NCBI GenBank assembly: GCA_963662645.2
Contig: CAXXKN010000004.1
Coordinates: 1-64,000 of the forward strand
From: Aldehydirespirator sp963662645
GTDB taxonomy: Bacteria; Actinomycetota; Acidimicrobiia; Acidimicrobiales; Aldehydirespiratoraceae
Reading direction: 5' to 3'
DNA: 64,000 nucleotides
The notes beneath the pieces were generated by a model that was given only the letters and a program-made list of their open reading frames with translations, was not told the origin of the DNA and did not search any database. Both the position numbers and the translations under genes were made by a program. Positions 54,939 through 63,563 of this stretch are shown here, one piece after another; position 1 is the first letter of the stretch; each line of letters starts with the position of its first letter.

Positions 54939-55596
54939 GGCGCTCGAGGCCCTCCCACGGGGTGACGCCAGCTCGCATGTCCGCTCTCACCAGTTCCTCG
55001 GATCCCACGATCGTTTCGGCTTGCGCCAGCACCCGCTCCGATTTGGATCCGGCCACGACCAGCACGCCGTCGCGGTCGCCGACGATCATGTCGCCGGGCT
55101 CCACGGTCACGTCACCGATCGTGACGGGCACCTGGAAGGCGGCCATCTCCCAGCGCCCGATGGCGTTCAGCGGCGACAGGTCCCGGTAGAAGACCTGCAG
55201 GCCGATGTCGAGAAGGCCGTCCAGGTCCCGCAAGTTGCCTTCTAGCACCACGCCCGCACAGCCGTACTGCTGGGCCGAGTTTCCGGTCAGCTCGCCGAAG
55301 TGGCCGACCTCGCTGTCGGGGTTGCACGACACCAGCACGGAGTCGGGCGTCAGCTCCTCGAACATCTCCAGATACGACTTGATGCGCTCCAGGCCTCGGT
55401 CCCACCCCACCCCGGGGCGGATGGCTCGGCCCTCCAGCGTGTAGGCGATGCCGGCCATGCGCACATCGGGCATCAGGGGCTTCAACGCGCTGGGCAGCAC
55501 CCGCTCGGGCAGCCCGAGCTCATAGAGCGCGTCACAAACCACCGACACGCAGATGCGCCGGTAGCGGGCACAGAGCTCCGAAGTCGGAAGGGTCAT
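54925..55596 (-). CDS. RraA-like / 4-hydroxy-4-methyl-2-oxoglutarate aldolase family protein
   Basis: A 223-aa protein of the RraA fold. FGELTGNSAQQYGCAGVVLEGNLRD near residue 100 has the conserved Gly-rich stretch and Asp/Arg pair of the aldolase-type members. In a catabolic operon it is more likely an aldolase or oxaloacetate decarboxylase than an RNase E regulator. GGAGGG precedes the ATG. Confidence 0.85.
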   Translation of the reverse strand: MTLPTSELCARYRRICVSVVCDALYELGLPERVLPSALKPLMPDVRMAGIAYTLEGRAIRPGVGWDRGLERIKSYLEMFEELTPDSVLVSCNPDSEVGHFGELTGNSAQQYGCAGVVLEGNLRDLDGLLDIGLQVFYRDLSPLNAIGRWEMAAFQVPVTIGDVTVEPGDMIVGDRDGVLVVAGSKSERVLAQAETIVGSEELVRADMRAGVTPWEGLERHGHI

Positions 55597-55599
55597 GGC

Positions 55600-56883
55600 C
55601 TATCCCTCCCCGTCTTCGGCCTCGCCGAGATAGCGAAGCGCAGCCAGGGCGTAGATGCGGGCCGACAGGGCCGCTCCGTCGGCGTCCATGTACTCGTTTG
55701 GGCTGTGGGCCCTCGGCAGCATGCCCGGGCCGAACGCCGCCACGGTGGGGATGCCGGCGGTCAGCTGGAAGTAGGGCGCGTCGGTGGCTCCGGGGAAGGC
55801 GTCGAGGCCGGGCGTTGTTCCCAGAACTTCGGTCCCGGCCTCGACGAGTGCGCCCACCACCGGATGGTCGGCGTCGATCTCCACCGGGGGGACCGTCAAG
55901 AACCAGTCCAGCTCGGCTCGCAGGTCCGGATCGTCGGCCATGGCGTCATCCAGAAAGCGCCCGATGTCTGCCTTGAGCGACTCCTCGGTCATTCCCGGCA
56001 GGGTCCGCACGTCGCAGGCGAACTCAGCGTTGCCCGGGTAGACGCCGTAGAACACGCCCGCGGAGGCCATCACCCCCACGTTGACGGTCGGACCCGTGGG
56101 GCAGAGCGGATGCTCGTCGTAGGCCAGGTAGGAGATGAGCTCGCGGTCCATGCGGTCGATCAAGCGGGCCATCTTGACGGTGGCGTTGATGCCCGGAAGC
56201 CGGTCTGAGATGGACGAGTGCATCTGCGTTCCGGTGATGGCCACCTTGAAGAGGGCTGCGCCCCTCGATACCAGGTGGACCGACTGCCATTCGGAGGTGA
56301 TGCCGCTGGGCTCGCCGATCACCGCGGCGTCGGCCTGCAGATGGCCGTTGTCGGCCAGCCACTTCGATCCGAACTGGGCGCCGGCCTCCTCGTCCGCGGT
56401 GAACACCAGCACCAACTCGCCCGCGAATCCCCCACCCGCTCCGCCGGCCTCCTGAGCGTGGCGCAGGGCGGCGGCGGCGTACATCATCCCGGCGACCGCG
56501 GCCTTCATGTCTCCCGACCCCAGGCCGATGAGATCGCCGTCGCGCAGCACGGGATCCCAGGGATCGGTCTCCCATGCCTCCATGTCCCCGGCGGGCTTGG
56601 TGTCGAGATGGCCCGACAGGATCAGCGTCGGCCCGGGCGCCGCGCCCTTCACGCGGGCCAGCACATTGGGCCGTTCCTGGAGCGCGCCGACGCGGGAGAT
56701 GTCGTCGATGCCAAGCTCCTGAAGCCTCCTGATGACCAGATCGGCCACTTCTCGCTCGTCGCCGGGAGGGTTGGGTGACGGGGTGCGAATCAGGTCTCGG
56801 GCAAGCTCGAGCACCTCGTCGTCCCGCCCGTCGAGATAGGCGCGGACCCGCTCAGCCATCGATCCCGTCTGCATCGGACTCAT
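55600..56883 (-). CDS. M20 family metallopeptidase / deacylase
   Basis: A 427-aa ArgE/DapE-type enzyme with two zinc ions. Ligands: His in LILSGHLDTKP near residue 84, Asp in GSGDMKAAVAGM near 119, catalytic Glu-Glu in FTADEEAGAQ near 155, and a late His in the RAHSPNEYMD segment near 399. A lid dimerisation domain occupies the centre. It likely removes an acyl group from an N-acyl amino acid or dipeptide before transamination by the neighbouring enzyme. The ATG at 56883 has GGAAGGGGC upstream and is preferred over 56964. Confidence 0.88.
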   Translation of the reverse strand: MSPMQTGSMAERVRAYLDGRDDEVLELARDLIRTPSPNPPGDEREVADLVIRRLQELGIDDISRVGALQERPNVLARVKGAAPGPTLILSGHLDTKPAGDMEAWETDPWDPVLRDGDLIGLGSGDMKAAVAGMMYAAAALRHAQEAGGAGGGFAGELVLVFTADEEAGAQFGSKWLADNGHLQADAAVIGEPSGITSEWQSVHLVSRGAALFKVAITGTQMHSSISDRLPGINATVKMARLIDRMDRELISYLAYDEHPLCPTGPTVNVGVMASAGVFYGVYPGNAEFACDVRTLPGMTEESLKADIGRFLDDAMADDPDLRAELDWFLTVPPVEIDADHPVVGALVEAGTEVLGTTPGLDAFPGATDAPYFQLTAGIPTVAAFGPGMLPRAHSPNEYMDADGAALSARIYALAALRYLGEAEDGEG

Positions 56884-56998
56884 GGCCCCTTGCCCCTTCC
56901 GTAGCAATCGGATGCCTGCACTCTCACTCAGACCCCCCGTTCGTGGACATCTCTCGCCGACCAAGCCGCTGACCAGCCCCTGAGCGCTTCCAGGCCTC

Positions 56999-58165
56999 TC
57001 ACGCAGACCTCTGTTCGTCGACCGCCTTCGCGATCCGGCGCAGCCCCTCGGCTATGGCCTCCTCCTCGGCCGCCAGCGAGATGCGGGCCCAGCCCCGGCC
57101 CGCGGGCCCGAACACCGAGCCCGGTGCGACGCTCACCGAGTGCGACTCCAGCAGCTTCAACGCGAAGTCGAGGTCGTCGACGCCCGACGCGGAGACATCC
57201 AGCAGCATGTAGAGCGTTCCGTCGGATGCCACCGCCCGCACGCCCGCGGAGACCGCAGTGTCGAGGGCCACCGCCCGCCGGAGCCGGTAGGCGGCCAGCA
57301 TCAGCTCGTACGGGTGGCGCGGTCCGGTCAACGCGGCCTCGGCCGCCTTCTGAGAGATCGTGCTGGGGCACGAGACCAGCGGCTCCTGCAGCTTGCGCAG
57401 CAGATCGGCCACCGCGGCCGGCGCGGCCACGTAGCCGACGCGCCAGCCGGTCATGGCGTAGACCTTCGAGAAGCTGCACACCGTTATCACCCGCCCGTCT
57501 GAGTCGAGGGGCGCGGCTGCGGTGTGCACGCAGCCGTCGGACAGGACCATCTCGTCGTAGACCTCGTCGCACAGCAGCCACAGGTCGTGGCGGCAGGCGA
57601 AGTCCACCAGATCCTGCATCAGCGAAGCCCCGTAGACCGCGCCGGTCGGGTTGGCCGGCGTGTTGACGAACAGGACCTTGGTGCGTTTCGTCACCAGCGC
57701 CTCGAGGGCGTCGATGTCGGGCAGGAATCCTCCGTCGGCTCCCAACCGGTAGAACACGGGCCTTCCCCCCAGAACCGCGACGGTCTCGTCCATGTTGGGG
57801 AACCCCGGCGTGGGCAGCAGCACCTCGTCGCCCGGCTCCAAGAGCGCCAGGTAGATCGAGTACAGCGCGTTCATGGCCCCCGGCGTGACCACGATCTCAT
57901 CGGTGGAGGCCTCTATGCCGTTGACCCTGCGAAGCTTGTCGGCCAGCAGCTCGCGCAGGCTGGCCAGGCCGCCGTTGGGCCCGTATCCGGTGTGGCCGTC
58001 GTGAGCGGCCCGGGCCGCCGCGTCGATGACGTGGGCGGGCGTGGTGAAGCTGGGCTCGCCCACCTCCAGCCGGATCACGTCGCCGCCGATGCGCGACGCG
58101 GCGTCGAAGAGGACCCGGATCTCCGACCGGCGCAGCGCGGCGGCCCTGCCCGCCGGAGCCTTCAC
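56999..58165 (-). CDS. class I/II pyridoxal-phosphate aminotransferase
   Basis: A 388-aa fold-type I enzyme. RLEVGEPSFTTPAHV near residue 33, NTPANPTGAVY near residue 165 and the PLP Lys in CSFSKVYAMTGWRVGY near residue 233 are clear. It differs clearly from the aminotransferase at 14220. Likely deaminates the amino acid released by the M20 enzyme. The GTG start follows the PNPOx-like gene by 22 bases in the same operon. Confidence 0.9.
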   Translation of the reverse strand: MKAPAGRAAALRRSEIRVLFDAASRIGGDVIRLEVGEPSFTTPAHVIDAAARAAHDGHTGYGPNGGLASLRELLADKLRRVNGIEASTDEIVVTPGAMNALYSIYLALLEPGDEVLLPTPGFPNMDETVAVLGGRPVFYRLGADGGFLPDIDALEALVTKRTKVLFVNTPANPTGAVYGASLMQDLVDFACRHDLWLLCDEVYDEMVLSDGCVHTAAAPLDSDGRVITVCSFSKVYAMTGWRVGYVAAPAAVADLLRKLQEPLVSCPSTISQKAAEAALTGPRHPYELMLAAYRLRRAVALDTAVSAGVRAVASDGTLYMLLDVSASGVDDLDFALKLLESHSVSVAPGSVFGPAGRGWARISLAAEEEAIAEGLRRIAKAVDEQRSA

Positions 58166-58187
58166 CGGTCTTCGGGAGTGGATGCGG

Positions 58188-58751
58188 TCACTGGGAGCGG
58201 GCTGCGGCTTTGGCTTCGAGATCGGGCCGCTGGCCGGGATCGAAGTAGCGCAGCGCCCAGTCCGCTCCCTGCCAGGTCAACAGGCGGCCGTCGCGGGGCA
58301 CGAGCCGCACCAGGTAACGCTCCCAGCCCCACGACAACTTGAGCTGCTCCGGCCCGTCCGGTCCGGTGTAGCGGGCGGCCATCTCCTCAGCCACAGGCAC
58401 CCACTGCGAGCCCTCCCCCACCGCCGGGCCCTCGACGATCTCGGCCGTGCACTGAGCCAGCACCTTGCGGATGCGGGGGTGGGCCAACTCCTCTATGCAC
58501 ACCGCGCAGCGGGGATCGCGCCGCAGGTCCTCGACCCACTCCGAGCGCTTGCGCCCCACCACCAGGAAGGCCTCCCCGTCCCACTGGTACCAGAGCGGCA
58601 CGACCATCGGCCATCCGTCGGGCTTGAAGTGGGCCAGTTTGAGCAGCCAGGTGCTGTCGGCACCGGCCAGGAACTCCTCGACCTGCGCAGCGGGGATCCC
58701 GCCGGCGCCGGAGTCCTCCTCGTAGTACCGCTCCTGCTTGAATTCGCTCAT
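58188..58751 (-). CDS. pyridoxamine-phosphate-oxidase-fold flavoprotein
   Basis: A 187-aa split-barrel protein of the PNPOx/F420-dependent group. WPMVVPLWYQWDGEAFLVVGRKRSEW near residues 47-72 and the later AQCTAEIVEG strand are typical. It may bind FMN or F420. It is the first gene of the minus-strand operon; the frame is open upstream to 59288, but homology starts at the ATG 58751. Substrate unknown. Confidence 0.82.
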   Translation of the reverse strand: MSEFKQERYYEEDSGAGGIPAAQVEEFLAGADSTWLLKLAHFKPDGWPMVVPLWYQWDGEAFLVVGRKRSEWVEDLRRDPRCAVCIEELAHPRIRKVLAQCTAEIVEGPAVGEGSQWVPVAEEMAARYTGPDGPEQLKLSWGWERYLVRLVPRDGRLLTWQGADWALRYFDPGQRPDLEAKAAARSQ

Positions 58752-58820
58752 CGAGATCCCTTCGTCGGCCGCTTCCCGCCCACCGCGAGACGGGCCGATA
58801 CTGACACACGGCAGTCCCGC

Positions 58821-59005
58821 CATGACAATCGAGAACCCCGGACGGCGGACGAGCGTTCCGCCGTCATCGAGTTGACAATCGGAGTACTCCATGACAGTCG
58901 AGAACCTGGTGACAATCGAGACCGCTCTAGCCCACGTTCGAGCGCGTGGTCGCCACCGCTCCGCCAACGCAGCTGACAGCCGGAGTACTCCATGACAATC
59001 GAAAA
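58821..59005 (+). repeat. duplicated start-region segments before the CocE-type hydrolase gene
   Basis: The segment GGAGTACTCCATGACA with its flanks (about 34 bases) occurs at 58872-58905 and 58973-59005. Shorter copies of ATGACAATCGAGA are at 58822 and 58910. Two micro-ORFs result: 58822-58875 (17 codons) and 58891-58995 (34 codons, MTVENLVTIETALAH...), the second stopping in ATGA at the true start. Confidence 0.85.
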
Positions 59006-60743
59006 GCTGCCGGGAATGCCGGTCACCGTGGAGCGGGACGTGCCCGCCGCGATGCGAGACGGCACAGTGCTGCGGGCCGACGTATACCGGCCGTCGGGCC
59101 CGGCCGCCGGAGGCCGCGGAGACGGCGTTCCCGTGCTTCTGGCCCGCAGCCCGTACGACAAGCGGGTCAACGTCTCCACCTTCGGCAACGCCCATCCGGC
59201 CTGGTACGCGTCCCACGGCTACATGGTCGTGGTCCAGGACACCAGGGGCCGCTACACCTCCGAGGGAGACTTCTATCCGTTCGCGCACGAGATGGACGAC
59301 GGCTACGACACCGTCGAGTGGGCCGCAACACTACCGGGCTCGAACGGCGACGTAGGCATGTTCGGATTCTCGTATGTCGGCGCCACCCAGCTGCTGGCCG
59401 CGGTGAGGAGACCGCCGTCGCTGAAGGCCATCGCGCCGGGCTTCACCGCCTCCCAGTACTACGACGGCTGGACCTACAACGGCGGCGCGCTGGCGGCCGC
59501 CTTCGTGTGCTACTGGGCCAACCTGCTGGCTCTCGGATCGGCGGTGCGGTCCGAGGACCGGGCCGCGGTCGACGCCCTCAGCGCGTCGCTGGGCGGGGCC
59601 GAGGGCTGGTTCTGGTGGCTCCCGATGTCGGAGTTCCCGCCGCTGCAGGGCGGCTACGCCCCCTACTTCTACGACTGGGTGGAGCACTGCACATACGACG
59701 ACTACTGGAAGCGCTGGAGTATCGACGCCGACTACAGCCGCATCGAGGTGCCAGCCCTGCACTTCGGGGGCTGGTGGGACGTGTTCCTGGGCGGGACGGT
59801 GAAGAACTTCACCGGCCTGCGAGTGGGTGCCGGCACCGAGGCGGCCCGGCGGGCACAGAAGCTGCTAGTGGGCCCGTGGACGCACATGCCGTGGACGCCG
59901 GTGAGCCGCTGCGGCGGCGACGGCCCGAGCACCAACGAGATCGACGACTGGCAGCTGCGCTGGTTCGACCAGACACTCAAGGGCATCGACACCGGTGTGC
60001 TCGACCATCCGGTGACGGTGTTCACCCTCGACGGCGGATGGCGGGATCTCGACGGCTGGCCGCCCTCCGACACCGCCTCCGAGGACTGGTACGTCCACTC
60101 GCGGGGACGGGCCAACTCCAAGTTCGGGGACGGCACCCTCGACCGCGTCGCGCCCGCCGCGGAGCCACCCGACATATTCGTCTACGACCCGGGCGTGCCC
60201 ATCCCCAGCATGGGCGGCCATTCGTGCTGCTTCGACACGATCACACCGATGGGCCCCGCCGACCAGCACCAAGCCGAGGTGTCGCGCATGATCCTCGTGT
60301 ACACGTCCGAGCCCCTCGCAGCCGATATCGAGTTGCTCGGCGACGTGCACGTGACCCTGCACGCGGCCAGCACCGCCACCGACACCGACTTCACCGCCCG
60401 GCTGTGCGTGGTCGATCCCGACGGCCGCAGCGTCAACCTCCAGGAGGGCATCCTGAGGGCCCGCTACCGCCACTCGCTGAGCAACCCGGAGCCACTCGTG
60501 CCCGGAGAGGTTTACGAACTGCGGATCGAGCTGGGACCGGTCGGCGCCCGCATCGCAGCCGGGTCGCGTCTGAGGCTGAACATTTCCAGCTCCGACTTCC
60601 CCCAGTGGGACCGCAACCTCAACACAGGCGGAACGCCCCTGACAGAAAGCGCCCTGGCAGCCGCACCCGCAACCCAGACCGTGCTCCACAACGCCGACCA
60701 CCCCACCCGCATCACCCTCCCCGTCCGCCGCTCCACTCCCTAG
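58992..60743 (+). CDS. CocE/NonD family hydrolase (X-Pro dipeptidyl-peptidase-like)
   Basis: A 583-aa serine hydrolase. The N-terminal alpha/beta-hydrolase domain has the nucleophile S127 in MFGFSYVGATQ and an RGRYTSEGDFYPF loop near residue 80. The C-terminal jelly-roll domain (about 350-583) is typical of the S15 family, which includes cocaine esterase, X-Pro dipeptidyl-peptidases and glutaryl-7-ACA acylases. No signal peptide. Acts on an ester or amide; substrate unknown. Its 3' end overlaps the convergent DUF222-HNH gene by four bases, and a paralogous 3' fragment lies at 63133. Confidence 0.9.
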   Translation: MTIEKLPGMPVTVERDVPAAMRDGTVLRADVYRPSGPAAGGRGDGVPVLLARSPYDKRVNVSTFGNAHPAWYASHGYMVVVQDTRGRYTSEGDFYPFAHEMDDGYDTVEWAATLPGSNGDVGMFGFSYVGATQLLAAVRRPPSLKAIAPGFTASQYYDGWTYNGGALAAAFVCYWANLLALGSAVRSEDRAAVDALSASLGGAEGWFWWLPMSEFPPLQGGYAPYFYDWVEHCTYDDYWKRWSIDADYSRIEVPALHFGGWWDVFLGGTVKNFTGLRVGAGTEAARRAQKLLVGPWTHMPWTPVSRCGGDGPSTNEIDDWQLRWFDQTLKGIDTGVLDHPVTVFTLDGGWRDLDGWPPSDTASEDWYVHSRGRANSKFGDGTLDRVAPAAEPPDIFVYDPGVPIPSMGGHSCCFDTITPMGPADQHQAEVSRMILVYTSEPLAADIELLGDVHVTLHAASTATDTDFTARLCVVDPDGRSVNLQEGILRARYRHSLSNPEPLVPGEVYELRIELGPVGARIAAGSRLRLNISSSDFPQWDRNLNTGGTPLTESALAAAPATQTVLHNADHPTRITLPVRRSTP

Positions 60744-62083
60744 GCTGAGGCCCGCGCTCTTCGCAGCGTGGCCCGAACTGCTGCCGGACCCGATGCCGGG
60801 TGGGTGGAGGCGGGTTCGGTGGCAGGCCCGGTCCCCGGCAGGTGTTTGGGAGCTTGTTCGGCCTCGGGTTTGAACAGAAGGGGCTCTTCGGGGGCGCGGG
60901 CGGGCCCATAGTGGATGCGGTCGGGCGGGTGCAGAGTGTGGTTGCCGTCGGGGCTCTTGTGGATCTGCCAGCCGTGATGGTGGATCCTGTTGTGGCATTC
61001 CCAGCAGGCCGGGACCAGATTGTCGAGCTTGGTGGGCCCGCCCCGCGATGCGGGCTCTATGTGGTGGCCCTGGCAGATGCCGGGGTGGGCACCGCAGTGG
61101 AAGCAGCCGCCCCATTTGGCAATGAGAAGCTGCCACTGGGCTTCGGTAACGGTGCGGCGGGATTGGGTGCGCCATATCGGCTTGCCGGTGCGGGCATAGA
61201 CCACGCCGGTGAGCGCGGCATTGCAGGCGAGTTCATCGAGCACCGCTGGGGGCAGCCGAGTTCCGTCGGGAAGCTCAGCGATCAACTCGCCGATGGCGTC
61301 ATCGACATGAGCGACCACACAGATATCAGCAAAGGGCCTGCCACCGCTGCTGTCGCCAGCGCTTGAGGCGCTGGCGGTGAGATTCTCAACAGCGTCGGCC
61401 ATGCACTGATCGAAGCTGCGACGCTCACTGCTGTCGGCGGCGCGCTCCTTGTCGGCAGCACAGAGTTGTCGGGCCTCGGCCCGCAGCCGGTTGGCGATGC
61501 GGCTGCCGGTGATCGGGTCGAACTCGCCCCGCAGATGCACCATCCCGTCATCGCCGTCCCACATCCGCACACAGCGCCGGGCCCGCAGCCGCCGATACTC
61601 GGACTCGCCACCGTCTCCCTGGCGATCAGCAGTCCAGCGTCGAACCTGGCCAGCAAACTGCTCGGGCCGCATCGACTCAGCCTTGGCCAACAACTCGCTA
61701 TCAGATTCGACATCGGAAGCGCTGGTCTTCTCAATGGCGTCTGCTAGCCGCCGGGCGTTGGCCTGTGACATCCGCCCGGACTCCACCGCCTCGCGGACTG
61801 CGGGCACAGCCCTGATCACTTCGGCGGTCTTGACCTGGCTGCGGGCCTCATGGCGCGGCAGGCCGGCGCTGTCGGCCAGCATCTGGGCACCGCCGTCGCC
61901 GTGGCGCTCGCGCCCGGCGATACTGGCCGCGGCCGCAGTCTGCGCAGCCGACAGCATCGCGGCGGCAGACCTCGACACCGCCAGCATTTCGCGCATCTCC
62001 TCGCACGAAACGTCGCCGGCGTTCACCAACGCCAGCGTCTCTTTGGCGGCGGCTTCGGCCCGTCGGGCGGCTTCAATCAACAT
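60740..62083 (-). CDS. DUF222 and HNH endonuclease domain protein
   Basis: A 447-aa protein of the actinobacterial 13E12-type repeat family. The helical DUF222 region covers about residues 1-310. The HNH motif near residues 345-380 has GHHIEPASRGG and the paired Cys of WGGCFHCG and CWECHNRIHHH as a likely zinc site. The Pro/Ala-rich tail is low-complexity. Such genes are often multicopy and mobile-associated. A good promoter with a palindrome lies directly upstream. Confidence 0.92.
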   Translation of the reverse strand: MLIEAARRAEAAAKETLALVNAGDVSCEEMREMLAVSRSAAAMLSAAQTAAAASIAGRERHGDGGAQMLADSAGLPRHEARSQVKTAEVIRAVPAVREAVESGRMSQANARRLADAIEKTSASDVESDSELLAKAESMRPEQFAGQVRRWTADRQGDGGESEYRRLRARRCVRMWDGDDGMVHLRGEFDPITGSRIANRLRAEARQLCAADKERAADSSERRSFDQCMADAVENLTASASSAGDSSGGRPFADICVVAHVDDAIGELIAELPDGTRLPPAVLDELACNAALTGVVYARTGKPIWRTQSRRTVTEAQWQLLIAKWGGCFHCGAHPGICQGHHIEPASRGGPTKLDNLVPACWECHNRIHHHGWQIHKSPDGNHTLHPPDRIHYGPARAPEEPLLFKPEAEQAPKHLPGTGPATEPASTHPASGPAAVRATLRRARASA

Positions 62084-62089
62084 GACGAC

Positions 62090-62119
62090 AGCATCTCACA
62101 GGTGTGTGACACTTGTCAA
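62090..62119 (-). promoter_or_regulatory. promoter of the DUF222-HNH gene with palindromic operator
   Basis: On the minus strand, TTGACA (62119-62114) and GATGCT (62095-62090) are 18 bases apart, and the ATG follows six bases later. The spacer holds the palindrome TCACA-GGTG-TGTGA (62096-62109), well placed for a repressor. The remaining gap to 62329 shows only a GCCACC-GGTGGC hairpin near 62164. Confidence 0.55.
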
Positions 62120-62329
62120 GTATTTCCAATCAATATCAAGCAAGAAGATGAGGCGTCGGAGCGCCACCCCCCGGTGGCAGCAGAGGCTGCGTCAGGCAAC
62201 AAGCCAGTGAAGCCGCGCCAGAGCCTGCAACGGCTTCGGCCGCCGAGCCCGCCGCTCCAGCACCTCTCACTCCTCACCCGAGGGAACAACCCCCACAGCA
62301 CGCCAGCCGCAGCACCTCCCTTTGGACGC

Positions 62330-63202
62330 TCACCGACTGCTGGCATCGGCTGCCGTAGCCGCGTCCGCGCCTCCCGATGAATGTGGTGGGTTGTTCGGAG
62401 TGTCGGCCGTGCTGGCAGGAATGTTGCGCCTGTCGATGGCCGGGGCTCTGGGCACGAACGGCTTGAGGTCTTGTAGAACGTCCCCGTAGAAGCCGATAAC
62501 CGCGTCGAGCACTGAGAGCGAGCGCGGATAGGTGACGGCCTGTCGCGTCGCGGCGGGGTGTTTCCCGCTCTTGTTCGCTGCGCTCACGGGCCGCTCGGGC
62601 CACGGCCTCGCCCGTATGCACCGGATTCGCTCGCCTATTCGCTCGGCCTCTGAGTCGATGAAGCCTTTCTTTCGTGTGCTGCGGCGACCCTGGCCCATAG
62701 GCGCCGAGTAGCGGAGCTGGAACCGCGCCGGCATCTGTTTGGCCGGTCCCAGTCCGTTACGGGGATCGTCGCGCAACTGCTCCAGCGACGCCGTAACCGG
62801 ATGCTTGGCGTTGCGCGCATAGGCATCCACGAGCAACGAACCATCGGCTGACTTGAGCTGCCTCGTCAACCACACCACTGCCACTCTGGGGGTGCGGTCG
62901 TTGGGCGCCGCGAGGGTCGTGTGAAGGACCACGCGGGAGATTCTGACGTCAGCCGTAACCGCGATGTCCGCAATCGCATCCGGGACCCTCAGGACACCGG
63001 TCAGCGCGCCGTCGGCACACAGGGACTGCACGAACTCCTTGTTGCGCAATCGAGGGTTCTGCTGGTGAGCGCCCGACTGGACGAACTGCTCGCTGCTGTT
63101 GAAGAACTCAGGCAACAACAGGCGCAGCAAGGCTGACCGCCAAGACAGCCCTAGCAGCCGCATCCGCAACTCAGACGGTGCTTCACGACGCCGATCACCC
63201 AA
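62330..63202 (-). pseudogene. mosaic ORF with embedded repeat (gene remnant)
   Basis: An open frame of 290 codons that seems to be a composite. About residues 60-180 look like genuine protein (VVWLTRQLKSADGSLLVDAYARN, RYSAPMGQGRRST), of no family I recognise. The C-terminal third reads through repeat copy R3 (AANKSGKHPAATRQAVTYPRS). The N-terminal part runs antisense to the hydrolase fragment at 63133, so it is not a natural N-terminus. Probably a degraded gene kept open by high GC. Confidence 0.4.
62529..62653 (+). repeat. dispersed repeat, copy R3
   Basis: About 125 bases aligning to R1 and R2 in the same orientation. It differs in the core, where GCTCACGGG replaces GACCTGAGG. The left flank is shared with R1 and the right end with R4. 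Confidence 0.75.
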
Positions 63203-63279
63203 CCAGGATCACGCTGCCCGTGCGGCTGCCCGGGACGAGTAGTCTTGCTGGAGAGGCGCGCAACCCGACGACGGGATAG
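63133..63279 (+). pseudogene. 3' fragment of a CocE-type hydrolase paralog
   Basis: Encodes LTAKTALAAASATQTVLHD then ADHPTRITLPVR, matching the last codons of the hydrolase ending at 60743. Nearly all differences are synonymous, so the fragment derives from a paralog that was under selection, not from a recent copy. The rest of the gene is gone. The frame stops at 63277. Confidence 0.7.
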
Positions 63280-63284
63280 ATGGC

Positions 63285-63563
63285 ATGACGGTCACGGCAC
63301 ACTCGAAGGATGCCACCGCAGCACAGGTGCGCCGGTAGGCTTCCGCGGCTGCCCGGCAGGCCGTCATCGCTGATGCGGAGGACACCGAGTACCTGGTGGC
63401 GACCGTCGAGGGCTGCCCCGGCGCGTGGGCCTACGGAACGACCGCGGAGGACGCCGTCGCTTACTTGGAGTCGGTGCTGATCGGATGGGCTGATCTCAAG
63501 CTGGCTGACGGCGACACCGACATTCCGGTCATGGGAGGCATCAGTCTCGTTCCTGGGCGATGA
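63285..63563 (+). pseudogene. hicB-like antitoxin gene, interrupted
   Basis: The frame has an ATG at 63285 and a TAG at 63336 (codon 18), then continues open to 63563. The downstream part (EYLVATVEGCPGAWAYGTT, then EDAVAYLESVLIGWADL) is a typical HicB partial-RNase-H fold. It overlaps the hicA-like gene by four bases (ATGA). A shorter product from an internal GTG is conceivable. Confidence 0.65.

Noticed and set aside
58752..59288. Upstream extension of the PNPOx-like protein to 59288
   Set aside because: It crosses the divergent CocE-type start and the duplicated segments, with no conserved sequence before the ATG at 58751.
62921..63136. Plus-strand 71-codon ORF with a coiled-coil-like end (LDELLAAVEELRQQQ)
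   Set aside because: The end looks protein-like, but it lies in the decayed mosaic, overlaps the minus-strand frame and has no clear start signal; it could be another gene fragment, but support is too weak.
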